From the NCBI GenBank assembly GCA_026315105.1, contig CM048745.1, positions 154,587,323 through 154,651,322 of the forward strand: DNA of 64,000 bases. The letters run 5' to 3'. The notes beneath the pieces were generated by a model. The model ran no database searches, was not told where the DNA came from, and saw only the letters and a program-made list of their open reading frames with translations. Numbering within the stretch: the stretch's first letter is position 1; every line of letters begins with the position of its first letter. Shown here piece by piece: positions 53,606 to 64,000 of the stretch. Position numbers and translations under genes: made by a program. The stretch is from Locusta migratoria. Its lineage: Eukaryota > Arthropoda > Insecta > Orthoptera > Acrididae.

Positions 53606-55150
53606 CAGGGTGTCCAGAAAAGGACTCCCTGATTTCAAAATTAAATATCTCGAAAATAAAGATCGATAGAGGAATGCAGTAAACGGTATGTTTATTGTGA
53701 AAGCTGTAAGAAGTTTATACAGCAGTTTGAAATAATAGTTACAAATGCTGCTAACATATGGCGCTGTAATCGCCATACGTAATGCCTAGTATAAATAGTG
53801 ATCCGAAGCCCAGAGCGATCAGTTCCACTACTGAAACGTGAAAGGAGGTTAGCGTATCGTAGGAAGAGATTAAAACCATGTACAACGCGTTTTTCTGGTG
53901 CTAGAGTACCACAGGTTAAAATAGAGTCCTACGGCAACAAGACGAAGTTTTCAAGCACGATTTAATTTTCCAAAAGGACCCGATGCGAAAACCATTCGTA
54001 CGCTCTTCGCAAAATTTCAACGAACAGTCAGCGTAACTGATGATCTAGTGGGGCATGTTGGCCGCAAGTAAATCGCAGTTACGCCTGGAATTATTCAGCG
54101 AAATCCAATATCATTCGTCCGTAGAATTGCATCTGAGACTGGTTTGAAGCGTTCCAGCACGCAGAGAATACTGAGAAAGAGCCTACACATGTTTCCATTC
54201 AAAATTCAAACGCATCAGGCGATAGGCGTACGAGCTGTGCTACAAATGGTTGCCTTTGCTAATCAGATGCTCACAATGATTGATAGTGAAGGATTTGATG
54301 TTGGCTGCATCTAGTTTACAGATTAAGCACACTTCCACCTGAATGGATACGTGAATAAGCAGAACTGGCGATTTTGGGGTTCCGAACAGCTATATTGGTG
54401 TGAAGCGAAACCCCTGTATTGTCCATAAGTTACCGTGTGGGATGCAGTATGCAGCAGAGGCATTATTGGCCCTTTTTTCATTCGAGAAACGGTCACTGGT
54501 GTACGTTATGTTGTAATGTTGGAACAATTTGTCGCCACACAGCAAGCGTTAGAGGATCGACCAGGTACTGAATGGTTTACGCAAGATGGAGCCCGACCAC
54601 ATCCAACGTAACAAGTATTTCGCTTTCTTGAGCAATACTTCGAGAATCGAGTCATTGCTTTGGAATATCCCAAATTTGCTGGTGCAGGCATGGATTGGCT
54701 CCCATATTCGACAGATTTGACTCGCTGTGACATTTTTTTTGTGGGGCATAGTGAAAGACACGATCTACCCGAAGCATCCCGCCACGCTGGACGAGCTTGA
54801 ATCTGCGATCTCTGTAGCATGTGAATCCATTTCGGTTGAGACACTACGAAATGTGATGGCCAATTTCATTCTTCGTTTGTGACACCTCTGTAGTGCCAAT
54901 GATGAACATTTTGAAAACATTGTGATTGTTTGCAAAGAGTGTTTTCATACGATTATTTCACTTATGTATGCTGATATGAGCTGTACAGCGTACAGCGCCA
55001 TCTGTTAACAGCTTTTGTAACTATTATTTCAAATGCTGTATAAACTTCTTACAGCTTTCACAATAAACATACCGTTTACTGCATTCCTCTATCGATCTTT
55101 GTTTTCGAGATATTTTATTTTGAAATCAGGGAGCCCTTTTGTGGACACGG
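53606..55150 (+). mobile_element. Family L mariner-like element, copy 2
   Basis: Same long inverted repeats as 38457-39871 (CAGGGTGTCCAGAAAAGGAC at 53606; ATCAGGGAGCCCTTTTGTGG at the right), opposite orientation. The left flank is TA; the right terminus is mutated. Confidence 0.87.
53879..54860 (+). pseudogene. Family L transposase, heavily mutated
   Basis: Plus strand carries the copy 1 protein in pieces: PDAKTIRTLFAKFQRTVSVT-like (about 53980), SFVRRIASETGLKRS, LTMIDSEGFDVGCI stop (54275), HFHLNGYVNKQNWRF, RETVTGVRYVV, ATQQALEDRPG, MDWLPYSTDLTRCDIFF (54690), LDELESAISVACESISVETL. Stops interrupt each block and the third catalytic motif is altered. Compared with copy 1 an extra segment follows ETLRN, up to about 54940. 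Confidence 0.82.
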
Positions 55151-55443
55151 ACCACCTCTGAAGAGTTTGCACAGTAGACCAGAGATACTGCCAGTTAAAT
55201 GTACTACGTTCGTCGTTCTTCCTTATGACAAGATGTCAGACATGCACTTTAACTGTAACACTCTTTAGCGGCCTCTCTGTCTGGTGACTAGTTACAGCGG
55301 TATCCTCACGTCGCTATGCTACACCTACTAATGACTTGGGCCACGTGCCGCTCGAATTCTCTTTCATTTTATTGAGAGTGACAAACAAAGAGCATGCACC
55401 CTTTTTATGAAAAAAAACTTCTACCCTATCCTACTTTTAGAGA
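55151..55443. other. No gene recognised
   Basis: Short spacer between the family L element and SINE T. Confidence 0.35.
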
Positions 55444-55639
55444 GCTGCACAGGCGTAGCCGAGCGCTCTGGAGCGCCACGTTGCGGATCGCGCGGCCTCC
55501 CGCGTCGGAGGTTCGAATCCTCCTTCGGGCATGGATGTTTGTGTTTTCTTTTAGTACAAGTTAGTCCATAAGTAGTTTGTAACTTTAGGGACTGATGATT
55601 CCACATTTAAGTCTCATAAGTTTTACAAACATTTGAACT
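55444..55639 (+). mobile_element. SINE, subtype of copy B (copy T)
   Basis: Head GCGTAGCCGAGCGCTCTGGA, CCTCCCGCGTCGGAGGTTCG, tail to ACAAACATTTGAAC. The same subtype as 2449-2661. Confidence 0.85.
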
Positions 55640-55744
55640 TTAAAAAATGTAAAAAACAGACCAGATGATGGTAACTAGCCGAAAATGGTTCTCCAATAAA
55701 TAACCAGAATAGCGATATTGGTTACGCAATGTTATTCTTCTATC

Positions 55745-56600
55745 TTCTTGATATATATATAAAGGAGAGTGTTCGTATGTTTGTGTGTACGTATTGCATA
55801 CAAATGTACAGTTTTGTACCAATTTTTACAGAATATTGCTCACGTAAGAATCAATCCATGTGGACGGTCGCCGTTAAGTGTAAGGATCACATACAATACA
55901 TAACTCGCAAGATATGACGTCATAAAAAATGAGATGCGTGAAAAACTGCTGCGTCAAGCGACAATGTTGCGCATTTCCTTGTAAACCACTGGAACGATTT
56001 CAACCAAATTTAGCGCACACATTCTTTGCCGCGAGGTAACAGCTGCTGTAGAGGTAAGCACCACATACGACACATGGCTCAGAAGATACAAAGTCATTAA
56101 AAATAGGACTTGCAAGAAAATGCCCCATATTGCAACAGGACTATATAAATATACTGTATGAAAATAACTGTACTTAGCAACTTGTGACAAACTTTAAAAG
56201 TAATTTCAAACTTTTATTAAACAGACAACATCAAAATGATAACAGGAAAAAATTTCCCGCTTACTACTTTTACGCTGTTCATGGAGCAAAACTAAGGCTT
56301 TCGGTACGACGTTACAATGTATAATTTCTACACTACAAACTGTTTCGCAGGAAATTTTACAGATAGTATACAAACATGGAGCTGAATGTATCTTCGAAAT
56401 TGTATCAAAGTACGAAGCGTAGTTCATGAGATATGAGGACGTGAGTTCAAGCATCACGTTTTAATCTATTATTTCTTTACTACTAATTGTATTCGCAACA
56501 GATTTTACAGACATACAGCACATACAAATGAGTAATACCTTCAAAATTGTACAATTGTACCAGATATAATTCAACAAATATGAGATATCACGTTTTAATC
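55745..56600 (-). repeat. Family R, copy 4
   Basis: Minus-orientation match to 6.9-8.5 kb: TTGCATACAAATGTACAG (55794), CAGTTTTTC complement at 55938, TACTTTTACGCTGTTCATGG (56264), ATTTCTACACTACAAACTG. A GATGATGG...GCCGAAAATGG motif precedes it at 55665. Confidence 0.7.
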
Positions 56601-57009
56601 CATTACTTATTTACTGCTGAGACACTCCTGTATCCAGTCAGTTTAAAGAAAATTGATGAAAGCTGACAACGTTGAACCAACTTTCAACAGTGAATCTCAT
56701 TACTCCAGCCTAATAAAGCTGTTATTAAAACGTTACTTCAGTTGTAGAGTACATCATTTATGTGAAGCCAAATATGCGGAGGAAGGAGGTAAGCAGATTA
56801 GGCAAAATGTATAGTCGAAAGGACAGTGAAAAGGCATGAATGAGACGATGTTTAGCCGATCCAGTGTATGTGGCATTTGTAATTAAACTTTCCGATTTGT
56901 CTACCATACACTTGTCTATCATTTATTCTTAATCCATATTAGCTTCGCTATAAAAATAAGAATAATAAGGTGGAGAATGGTTTGTTGAGTCATTGCACAA
57001 AGTGAAATG
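56601..57009. other. No gene recognised
   Basis: Spacer; the last 13 bp are the left target copy of the multimeric SINE. Confidence 0.4.
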
Positions 57010-57751
57010 CCGGCCGGGGTGGCCGAGGAGACAGGCGCTTCAGTCACGGTCTGCACGGCCACTACGTAGTCTTAGCTAGTTCATAAGTAGTTTGTAAGTT
57101 TAGGGACTGATGACCCCGTAGTTAAGTCCCATAACTTTAACAAACATTTGAACCACTACGGTCGGGGTTCGAATCCCCCCTCGGGCATGGATATTTGTGC
57201 CGTCTGTAGTCTCAGCTAGTTCATAAGTAGTTTGTAAGTTTAGGGACTGATGACCAAGAAGGTAAGTCCTAAAACTTCAACAAACATTTGAACCACTACG
57301 GTCGGGGGTTCGAATCCCCCCTCGGGCATGGATATTTGTGCCGTCCTAGTTCGTAAGTAGTTCATAAGTAGTTTGTAAGTTTAGGGACTGATGACCCCGT
57401 AGTTAAGTCCCATAGACTATACAAACATTTGAACATTGAACATTTGTAACAAACATTTGAACATTTGAACCACTACGGTCGGGGGTTCGAATCCCCCCTC
57501 GGGCATGGATATTTGTGCCGTCTGTAGTCTCAGCTAGTTCATAAGTAGTTTGTAAGTTTAGGGACTGATGACCAAGTAGGTAAGTCCTATAACTTCAACA
57601 AACATTTGAACCACTACGGTCGGGGGTTAGAATCCCCCCCTCGGGCATGGATATTTGTGCCGTCCTAGTTCGTAAGTAGTTCATAAGTAGTTTGTAAGTT
57701 TAGGGACTGATGACCCCGTAGTTAAGTCCCATAACCTTAACAAACATTTGA
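57010..57751 (+). mobile_element. Multimeric SINE type I, five units in one insertion
   Basis: A single 13-bp duplication ACAAAGTGAAATG / ACAAAGTGATATG (56997-57009, 57752-57764) encloses five SINE bodies. Unit 1 (57010-57153) has the tRNA head but lacks the B-box and link. Units 2-5 start CACTACGGTCGGG at 57154, 57294, 57471 and 57612. Units 2 and 4 share GTCTGTAGTCTCAGCTAG and GACCAAGAAGGTAAG/GACCAAGTAGGTAAG; units 3 and 5 share CCTAGTTCGTAAGTAGTTC and GACCCCGTAG. The order is thus (A-B)(A-B), a two-unit higher-order repeat of about 317 and 281 bp. Confidence 0.92.
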
Positions 57752-57764
57752 ACAAAGTGATATG

Positions 57765-58469
57765 ATTTAGTGCTATAGCAGACGACTGTTGACGCCTACG
57801 TGACGTTGTAAAACATGCCGGCCGAGCTTTTAATTTGCTTCCAGTATGGCGGCACCGTGGCCAGTCTATGTTGTTTATATAGGTTGGTGGGCAGCAGCCT
57901 GGTGTCCGCTGTTTGATTAGTGCACGCGACTGCCGCGGAAGTGGCGACCAGCGTAGCTATAAACGGGCAGTGGGTAGTGGGCAGTAGTCGGGCCCCGGCA
58001 GCCAAGGTCAACAGCCGCCAACACGCAATACCCTGGCCTGGACAGGCCTGCACAGGCCGTCGTAAAGGCGGAGGCGGCCTCTGTCCCTGCAGAAGAGGCA
58101 GCAGCCGACGTCGTAAAAGCGCCGAGCAAACCCCAGACCCTCCCCACATCACCGTGCCACGGGGAGCGTAGCGCGGCACTATTCACCCTTCATAGCTGCC
58201 CACCACAGTACGTCAGACCGAGTCACTCTGGTCAGGCTCTGGGAACAATCTGACGAAGCGCGAGACGCATTCCTAACGTGGGACACGTTTATAGCGACCT
58301 CAGTGCGGTGTCCGTACGCTTCAATGCAGTGGAGTACCAACTATTTCTTTAGGTGGGGGGACGGGGGGACAAGGTAACCTACTTACTGATTTCGGGAGTC
58401 TGAGGTCATGGAGCGTTTGTGTCGAGGTATCTCAATTTTCGTTCCCACAAAAAAAAAAAAACTCCTTAC
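57765..58469. other. GC-rich spacer, no gene recognised
   Basis: Overlapping frames on both strands at 57796-58186 are Ala/Arg/Pro-rich, with no domain; an A-run is at 58449-58460. Confidence 0.35.
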
Positions 58470-58630
58470 GTTCTCGGGGCAATAAAAGTAGTAAATGAGA
58501 TTTGTTATTTATGTAGTAAGGTAACTTCTGATGGCCTTAGTAAATAAGATTAAAAATGCAGTATGGCTATGGAAAGAAAAGTGTTTCTCAAGAAGCGAAA
58601 CTTGACATCCAATGTTAGTTTGTTACTTTA
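58470..58630 (+). pseudogene. RTE-like LINE fragment
   Basis: VVNEICYLCSKVTSDGLSK then stop, MAMERKVFLKKRNLTSNVSL: the YLGSKIT...MGRKAFLKKRNLLTSN block of the 14.8-kb LINE, ending in (TA)n at 58628. Confidence 0.82.
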
Positions 58631-58644
58631 TATATATATATATA

Positions 58645-59197
58645 GTCAAGGGATCGTATTTTTGGCCAACAAACAGATTGTAATATTGCTTAGAAAGTGT
58701 ACTTTTGATGCAAACATACAGTTTTTTAAGTGTATTTTTTATGCAAACATACAGTTTTTTTAAATGGAACTACGGTTGTTTCTATGATGCACTGGAATTT
58801 TTTACACCAGCTGTGTACAAAGAATTTTGAAAGACATTTTTATCACGTTTAGTTTGGCAGCTACATCCGTTCATAGTTTCGGGGGCGGAGGCTGCGATAG
58901 CGTAGCTCACTGGCCGAGTGGCTAGCCCCTGGGGCACGGTCCACTGTCTCATGACCACCAGCCAGTCAGCTACGCTGTCGTAGCCTCCGCCGCCAAAACT
59001 TCGAATCACTGTAGCTGCCAAACTAAACGTAATAAAAATGTCATTCAAAATTGTCTGTACACAGCTGGTGTCAAAAATTCCAGTGCGTGATAGAAACAAC
59101 CATTGTTCCACTTGAAAAATTGTATGTTTGCATAAAAAATACACTTTCTAGGTATTTTTACAATCTGTGTTTTGGCTAACAATACAAGTCTTTGACT
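58645..59197. repeat. Foldback element, about 270-bp arms
   Basis: Left arm 58645-58925 and right arm about 58940-59197 are inverted: TATGCAAACATACAGTTTTT, AATTTTTTACACCAGCTGTG, CACGTTTAGTTTGGCAGCTA, GGAGGCTGCGATAGCGTAGC. The top of the stem contains CACTGGCCGAGTGGCTAGCC, an A-box-like sequence. No coding. Confidence 0.87.
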
Positions 59198-60124
59198 ACC
59201 AATCCATTCTGTGAAAACCGCACATCAATCGCACTTTCCGTTTCCGAATTATTTGCGGTGCAAGTGATTCATCCTCTATACCTGTCAGAATTCTGATGGA
59301 ATACTAAATTCACCTATAATAACTAGAGGGGGCTAGATCAAACATTCAAAAAATAAATAAAGGTAGGTCATACCAAATAGATTAATAACATAATAGACAG
59401 TGGCAGTGATTGCATACAATCCAATGAACAAAGTCAATCTAACAATGTGAAGACCACTAAAAGTGATACTTAAATCACAAATTAGGGTACAAAAACTAGA
59501 CCAGAATCATATACCTACAAGGGAGTAAGACCCAAAAGTATGTGTTGTGGGAGAGGGAGAATGTATACCACCGTAAGACAATTGTATTCATCGAACCGAT
59601 GTTTTAAACCTGTACATGCAACGGTAAGACTGATTGCCGGTGTTAAAAGCTTACCACTATTAAATACTAGGAAAGATATAAAGTACAAACGCGAGTACTT
59701 AACAACATGGTAGAAGACAGTGCTGATTTTCCTCATGAACGAAAATCCACAGTATGTAACTCACCCACATGGAATGCCATCAATATCCAGCTGCTTGCTC
59801 ACCTGAAACAAAAACGGTCGAGATTAATTACAATATCCAACAGTTTTACTGGGTGATGGCATAGTAGCAATGCAACAATAAAGATTGAGGATGTTTCGCG
59901 CAGCTATAGTGCCGACACTACAATTCATTTCATGTCCATTCCTACAAAGGACACTTTCGCTCTACAGAAAAAAGAAAGGAAGGATGATTTGGGTTTAACG
60001 GAGTGAATTAGTTTCTTCAACGGAAGTGATAGATGGTAGTCTGTCTGGAAACTGACTAAAATTTTGCTCGTCAAGCGGATCTATCCCCTCCCCAATGCCA
60101 AGTCCTAGTTACGCCACTGATTCG
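59198..60124. other. No gene recognised
   Basis: Unassigned AT-rich DNA. Confidence 0.35.
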
Positions 60125-60830
60125 TAAGATATTTTACCGATTTGGAATAGGAGGATTCATATAAGGCATTTTGCTTCATGTGAGGAAAAATATTCACGAA
60201 AAATCACATAGATAACACGAAAAACATTCTGAAATATATTGTGCAACGTGTAAGTATTCCCAAACTCAGCACAACGCTATGTAAGAAACAGTTTGCTCGT
60301 TCAAAAATGTTCACATGTTTGTAAATCTTATGGGACTCAACTACGGGGTCATCAGTCCCTAAACTTACAAACTACTTACGAACGAGCTAAGACTAAAGAC
60401 GGCACAAATATCCATGCACCGCGGTGGAGTAGTCGAGCGGTCTAAGGCGCTTCGCTACAGAGCGCGCGGTTGCGCGACGTGGAGGTTCGAGTCCACCCTG
60501 GGGCATGGGTGTGTGTGTTGTCCTTAGGTTAGTTTACCTAGGTTTAAGTAGTTTGACCACGCAAAATATTTGTATAGGATATGGGACTTAACTACGGCGT
60601 CATCAGTCCCTAAATTTACAAACTACTTATGAAGTAACTAAGACAAAGGACGGTACAAATATCCATGCATGAGGGGGATTCGAACCCCCGACCGTAGTGG
60701 CCGTGCAGACCGTGACTGAAGCGCCTCAGTCCCCTCGGCCACCGCGGCCGGCCAGTTTGCTCGTGTTATGACTACTCTCGGCAGGCAACGCAGAGGCCTT
60801 GTATCTAGGTGGCGTTGCCCATCGAGGCGT
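60125..60830 (+). repeat. Third copy of the 18.8/21.2-kb repeat, SINE-interrupted
   Basis: GGCATTTTGCTTCATGTGAG, TATTCCCAAACTCAGCACAA, then after the SINE complex GTTATGACTACTCTCGGCAG and TAGGTGGCGTTG. It matches 21245-21490 directly. Confidence 0.75.
60301..60752. mobile_element. Chimeric SINE complex, copy 1 (type I - type II - type I)
   Basis: One 12-bp duplication CAGTTTGCTCGT (60289-60300, 60753-60764) encloses: the tail part of a minus type I (60301-60412, stopping at AAATATCCATG); a plus type II head (60413-60557) cut at TAGTTTGACCACGCA; and a full minus type I (60558-60752). The type II/type I junction GACCACGCAAAATATTTGTA is the same as at 62.77 kb. Confidence 0.9.
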
Positions 60831-61011
60831 GACGTAAAAAATACTTATGCCGTGCTTCATATCGTATTGTTGGTCACGTAGGGTCCAATTTACGTCACAA
60901 AAGAAGTCAGGCCCAAGAGAAAATAAATCAGCAGTCAGTCGTCCCGGACGTGTTAAATAATGCGGTCCAACATGTGTTTGCGGTTCTGTGTGTGTGTGTC
61001 TGTTTCTGCAC

Positions 61012-61049
<38 letters not shown>

Positions 61050-61397
61050 GGGTACAGAGGAGCGCCGTTAATTCCGTTAGCTGCGTGTCGTGGCGTTGCG
61101 TGGCGTGACGCGGAGTGTGGGTGTGTGTGCTTGCTGCAGTAGGCCGGTGCCCCCTGCCCTGCCCAGTGCAGTGGTGTGCTGTGCTGCCTGCTATTACGTT
61201 TACGGCGGCAGGTTAACGCCGGCAGTAATTGGCCGCACTCACCGGCCGCAATTACAGCTTTACGACCACCCCGCTACACGCACAACCGACACTCCCCACC
61301 CTGCACCCTGCCAAACTTCAGCAGCGCCCGTCCTGCAGCCGTGTCCGACCACGGAAAAACACCTAGTTTCCTACAGACGAGCCGCTGTAACAAGAAC
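60831..61397. other. Spacer with (TG)n
   Basis: A TG microsatellite spans 61012-61048; frames of about 107-120 residues across 61090-61499 show no domain. Confidence 0.5.
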
Positions 61398-61710
61398 AAG
61401 TCTTCAAATAGTCACAGAATATATGACATCAAGTGCGATTGGGCAAAGCTGAAAATGTGTACCAAGCTGCGATTCGAACCCGGATCTCCCGCTTTCTAGG
61501 CAGTTGCGCTGACCCCCTACACCACTGGGGACACTGATCACCGCACCTGCAAGGACTACCTAAGCACGCCTCCCGTCAGATACAAATTCCCAGCTTCGCC
61601 CTGCCCACAGTACTCAAACTCGTAGTTATTAAACTAATTCCCGTAAGAGTAAGGGCTTCAAACTTGCCCACCCCTCCCCACTAACGATAGCATCATTGCC
61701 CGTCACCGGC

Positions 61711-61771
<61 letters not shown>

Positions 61772-62545
61772 ACATGTGGCGTCTATTCCGCAAGAACAGA
61801 CGTCACTTCTGATCCTGCAGTTGTTATTATTTAATATTCACAGAATATATGACATCAACTACGATTGGGCAAAGCAGAAAATGTGTACCCAGCAGGTACC
61901 CAGGATCAGAAGTGACGTCTGTTCAGAAAAAAAAAAAAAAAAGTTTGTAAAGTCTATGGGACTTAACTAGGGGGTCATCAGTCCCTAAACTTACAAACTA
62001 CTTATGAACTAACTAATACTTAGGACGGCACAAATATCCATGCCCGAGTTGGGATTCGGACCCCCGACCGTAGTGACCGTGCACACCGTGACTGGAGCGC
62101 CTCAGTCCCCTCGGCCACCGCGGCCTGCTACGTCTGTTCTTTCGGAGCAGACACCACATGTGTATATGCCGATGACGGGCAATGATCCTATCGTTAGTCA
62201 GGAGGGATGTGCAAGTTTGAAGCCCTTACTCTTACGGGAATTAGTTTCATAACTACGAGTTTGAGTACTGTGGGCAGGGCGAAGCTGGGAATTTGTATCT
62301 GGCGCGAGGCGTGCTTAGGTAGTCCTTGCGGGTGCGGTGATTACTGTGTCCCCAATGGTGTAGGGGTCAGCGCAACTGCCTAGAAAGCGGGAGACCCGGG
62401 TTCGAATCCCGGCTGGGGAGACATCCTTCAGCTTTGCCCAATCGCAGTTGATGTCATATATTCTATGAATATTAAATAATAACAACTGCAGGATCAGAAG
62501 TGACGTCTGTTCTTGCGGAATAGACGCCACATGTTATATAAGTCT
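61398..62545. repeat. Palindromic cluster of a tRNA-headed repeat (family X)
   Basis: Three partial copies: 61398-61713 (one orientation), 61769-61890 (same orientation, start only) and 62140-62545 (opposite, complete). The tRNA-like part on the plus strand at 62347-62421 has TGGTGTAGGGGTCAGCGC (A-box), CTAGAAA anticodon loop, GGGTTCGAATCCCGGC (B-box) and a CCCCA/TGGGG acceptor stem. The unit starts ACATGTGGCGTCTATTCCGC and its end runs into another start, suggesting tandem arrangement. (TA)n at 61714-61768 links the first two copies. Confidence 0.8.
61925..62129 (-). mobile_element. SINE type I (copy V)
   Basis: 10-bp duplications ACGTCTGTTC at 61915-61924 and 62130-62139, inside family X; begins with an A-run. 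Confidence 0.9.
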
Positions 62546-62927
62546 TCAAATGTTTGTAAATCTATCGGACCAAACTGCGTGATCATGCCGGCCGCACTGG
62601 CCGAGGGGACTGAGGCGTTCCAGTCACGGTCTGCACGGCCACCACGGTCGGGGGTTCGAATCCCCCCCCCCCCAGGCATGGATATTTGTACCGTCCTTTG
62701 TCTTAGTTACTTCATAAGTAGTTTGTAAGTTTAGGGACTGATGACCCCGTAGTTAAGTCCCATATCCTATACAAATATTTTGCGTGGTCAAACTACTTAA
62801 ACCTAGGTAAACTAACCTAAGGACAACACACACACCCATGCCCCAGGGAGGACTCGAACCTCCACGTCGCGCAACCGCGCGCTCTGTAGCGAAGCGCCTT
62901 AGACCGCTCGACTACTCCACCGCGGTG
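62546..62927. mobile_element. Chimeric SINE complex, copy 2 (type I inside type II)
   Basis: A minus type II tail starts at 62546 and is interrupted at GCGTGATCA by a plus type I (about 62587-62782); type II resumes at TGCGTGGTCAAACTACTTAA and runs to its head (CCACCGCGGTG, 62925). The inner duplication is TGCGTGATCA / TGCGTGGTCA. Sixteen bases (TCAGTCCGTAGCTTAC) expected after the junction are missing. The type I part shares GTACCGTCCTTTGTCTTAG with copy 1. Confidence 0.88.
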
Positions 62928-64000
62928 AACAAGTCTCCTGGTCTGGACTGTATACCCATTATATTTCTATGTTGGTACGATAGCTCCTTACTTAGCAGCC
63001 ATACACAACCGCTCTCTCAAAGAATGATCTGTACCGAAAGATTGTAAAGCGCACAGGTCACACCTATAACCAAGAAAGGCCGTAGGAGTAACCCACTAAA
63101 CTACAGTCCTGTTTCATTGACGGCAATTTGCAGCTGGGTTTTGGAACATATCCAATATTCAAATATTATGAATTATCTCGAACAGAATGATCTATTGACC
63201 CAAGGTCAATACAAATTTGGAAAAATATCGTTCATGTGAAACAAAACTACCTCTTTACTCACACGAAATGATGAGTGCTATCGACAAGGGTTCGTAAATT
63301 GATTTCGTATTTCTAGATTTCAAGAAGGCTTTTGACACCGTACCTCACAAACGGCTTTTAATCAAATGCGTGATTATCGAGTTTCGCCACAAATTTGCGA
63401 ATGGATAGGTGATTTCCTGTCAGAGAGGACACAGTTTGCAGTAATCAATGGTAAGGCATCGACTACAACAGAGGTGATACCGGACGTTCCACAGGGTAGT
63501 GTTATTGTTCCTCTGCTGTTCCTTATTTACATAAACGATTTGGAAGAAAATCTGAGCAGCTCTCTGAGGTTGCTTGCAGATGACGCCGTCATTTATCGTC
63601 TAGTAAAATCATCTGAAGATCAAAACCAACTGCAGAACTATCTCAATATCACTATGGTGTAAAAATTGGCCATTGAGTCTAAATAATGAGAAGTGTGAAG
63701 TACATGAGTACGAAAAGAAATCCGTTAAACTTTGTTTACAAGATAAATCGATCAAAACTGAAGGCCGTAAACTCCACAAAATACATGGGAATTACTATTA
63801 CTTCAGACTTAAACTGGAAAGAACACGTAGATAATGTCGTGGGAAAAGCGAACCAGAGACTGCGTTTTATTGGCAGAACACTTAAAAGATGCTACAGAAA
63901 TAATAAAGAGGCTGCATACACTACGCTTGTCCGTCCTTATATGGATTGTATGGGACAGTTATCAGGCGGGTTTGACGGAGGACATCGAAAGAGTCCAGAG
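62928..64000 (+). pseudogene. Jockey-like LINE ORF2, runs off the window
   Basis: Begins NKSPGLDCIPIIFL, then frames giving KGRRSNPLNYSPVSLTAIC, DFVFLDFKKAFDTVPHKRLL (RT motif 3), RDYRVSPQICEWIGDFLSER, VPQGSVIVPLLFLIYINDLE (motif 4), LRLLADDAVIYRLV (active site, LADD for FADD, about 63570), then NSTKYMGITITSDLNWKEHV, KANQRLRFIGRTLKRCYRNN, KEAAYTTLVRPY. Several frameshifts and stops. The endonuclease is absent; the left edge abuts the chimeric SINE. The 3' end lies beyond 64000. Confidence 0.88.

Noticed and set aside
57796..58186. Frames of 83-127 residues on both strands
   Set aside because: GC-rich low-complexity, opposite-strand shadows of each other.
61714..61768. TA-rich origin or promoter
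   Set aside because: A plain (TA)n microsatellite between two repeat copies; no other signal.
62347..62421. Possible functional tRNA gene with fair acceptor stem
   Set aside because: An inverted copy of the same sequence with the same flanks lies at 61.45 kb, so it is the head of a repeat, not a single tRNA gene.

Overview
The window looks like intergenic DNA from a large, repeat-choked insect genome. I infer an orthopteran (locust or grasshopper type): the dominant tRNA-derived SINEs and the Tc1/mariner sequences match families I recall from such genomes, but no database search was possible. I recognise no host protein-coding gene, bacterial operon, CRISPR array or intact functional RNA gene. 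Almost everything identifiable is a mobile element or its remains, often nested two or three deep.

Layout. 0-9 kb: SINEs, a U6 snRNA relic, a broken LINE reverse transcriptase (3.7-5.6 kb) and a duplicated repeat (family R). 9.5-14 kb: a mariner-like element and a Tc1 element, both invaded by SINEs. 14.7-18.3 kb: an inverted-repeat element split by a LINE, then a 760-bp foldback. 18.8-21.5 kb: an inverted-repeat pair enclosing a tandem repeat and an apparently intact mariner with a 353-residue transposase, the only convincing complete reading frame here. 21.7-27 kb: Tc1, mariner-like and non-autonomous DNA elements. 27-31.6 kb: the 3' end of an I-type LINE, then a deleted hAT element whose right end plus flanking DNA has been amplified into twelve 140-bp repeats. 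32-38.3 kb: LINE fragments, palindromes, and a Harbinger-like remnant. 38.4-41.7 kb: a long-TIR mariner-like element and a deleted piggyBac. 42-47.8 kb: a foldback, LINE pieces, many SINEs and a mariner fragment. 48.4-49.9 kb: a PIF/Harbinger element. 50-56.6 kb: SINEs, a LINE, a second long-TIR mariner-like copy and family R. 57-62.9 kb: a multimeric SINE, a 550-bp foldback, two copies of a chimeric SINE and a complex palindrome. 62.9 kb to the end: a Jockey-like LINE running off the window.

How the parts interact. The type I and II SINEs (more than 30 units) end in a stem-loop that the I-type LINE at 27 kb also carries, suggesting they borrow that LINE's reverse transcriptase. Many insertions keep perfect 8-16 bp target duplications, so the order of insertion can be read. 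The observations most worth checking are the hAT-end satellite (28.7-31.6 kb), the shared SINE/LINE stem-loop, the multimeric SINE (57.0-57.8 kb), the recurrent SINE I/SINE II chimera (60.4 and 62.7 kb) and the intact mariner.
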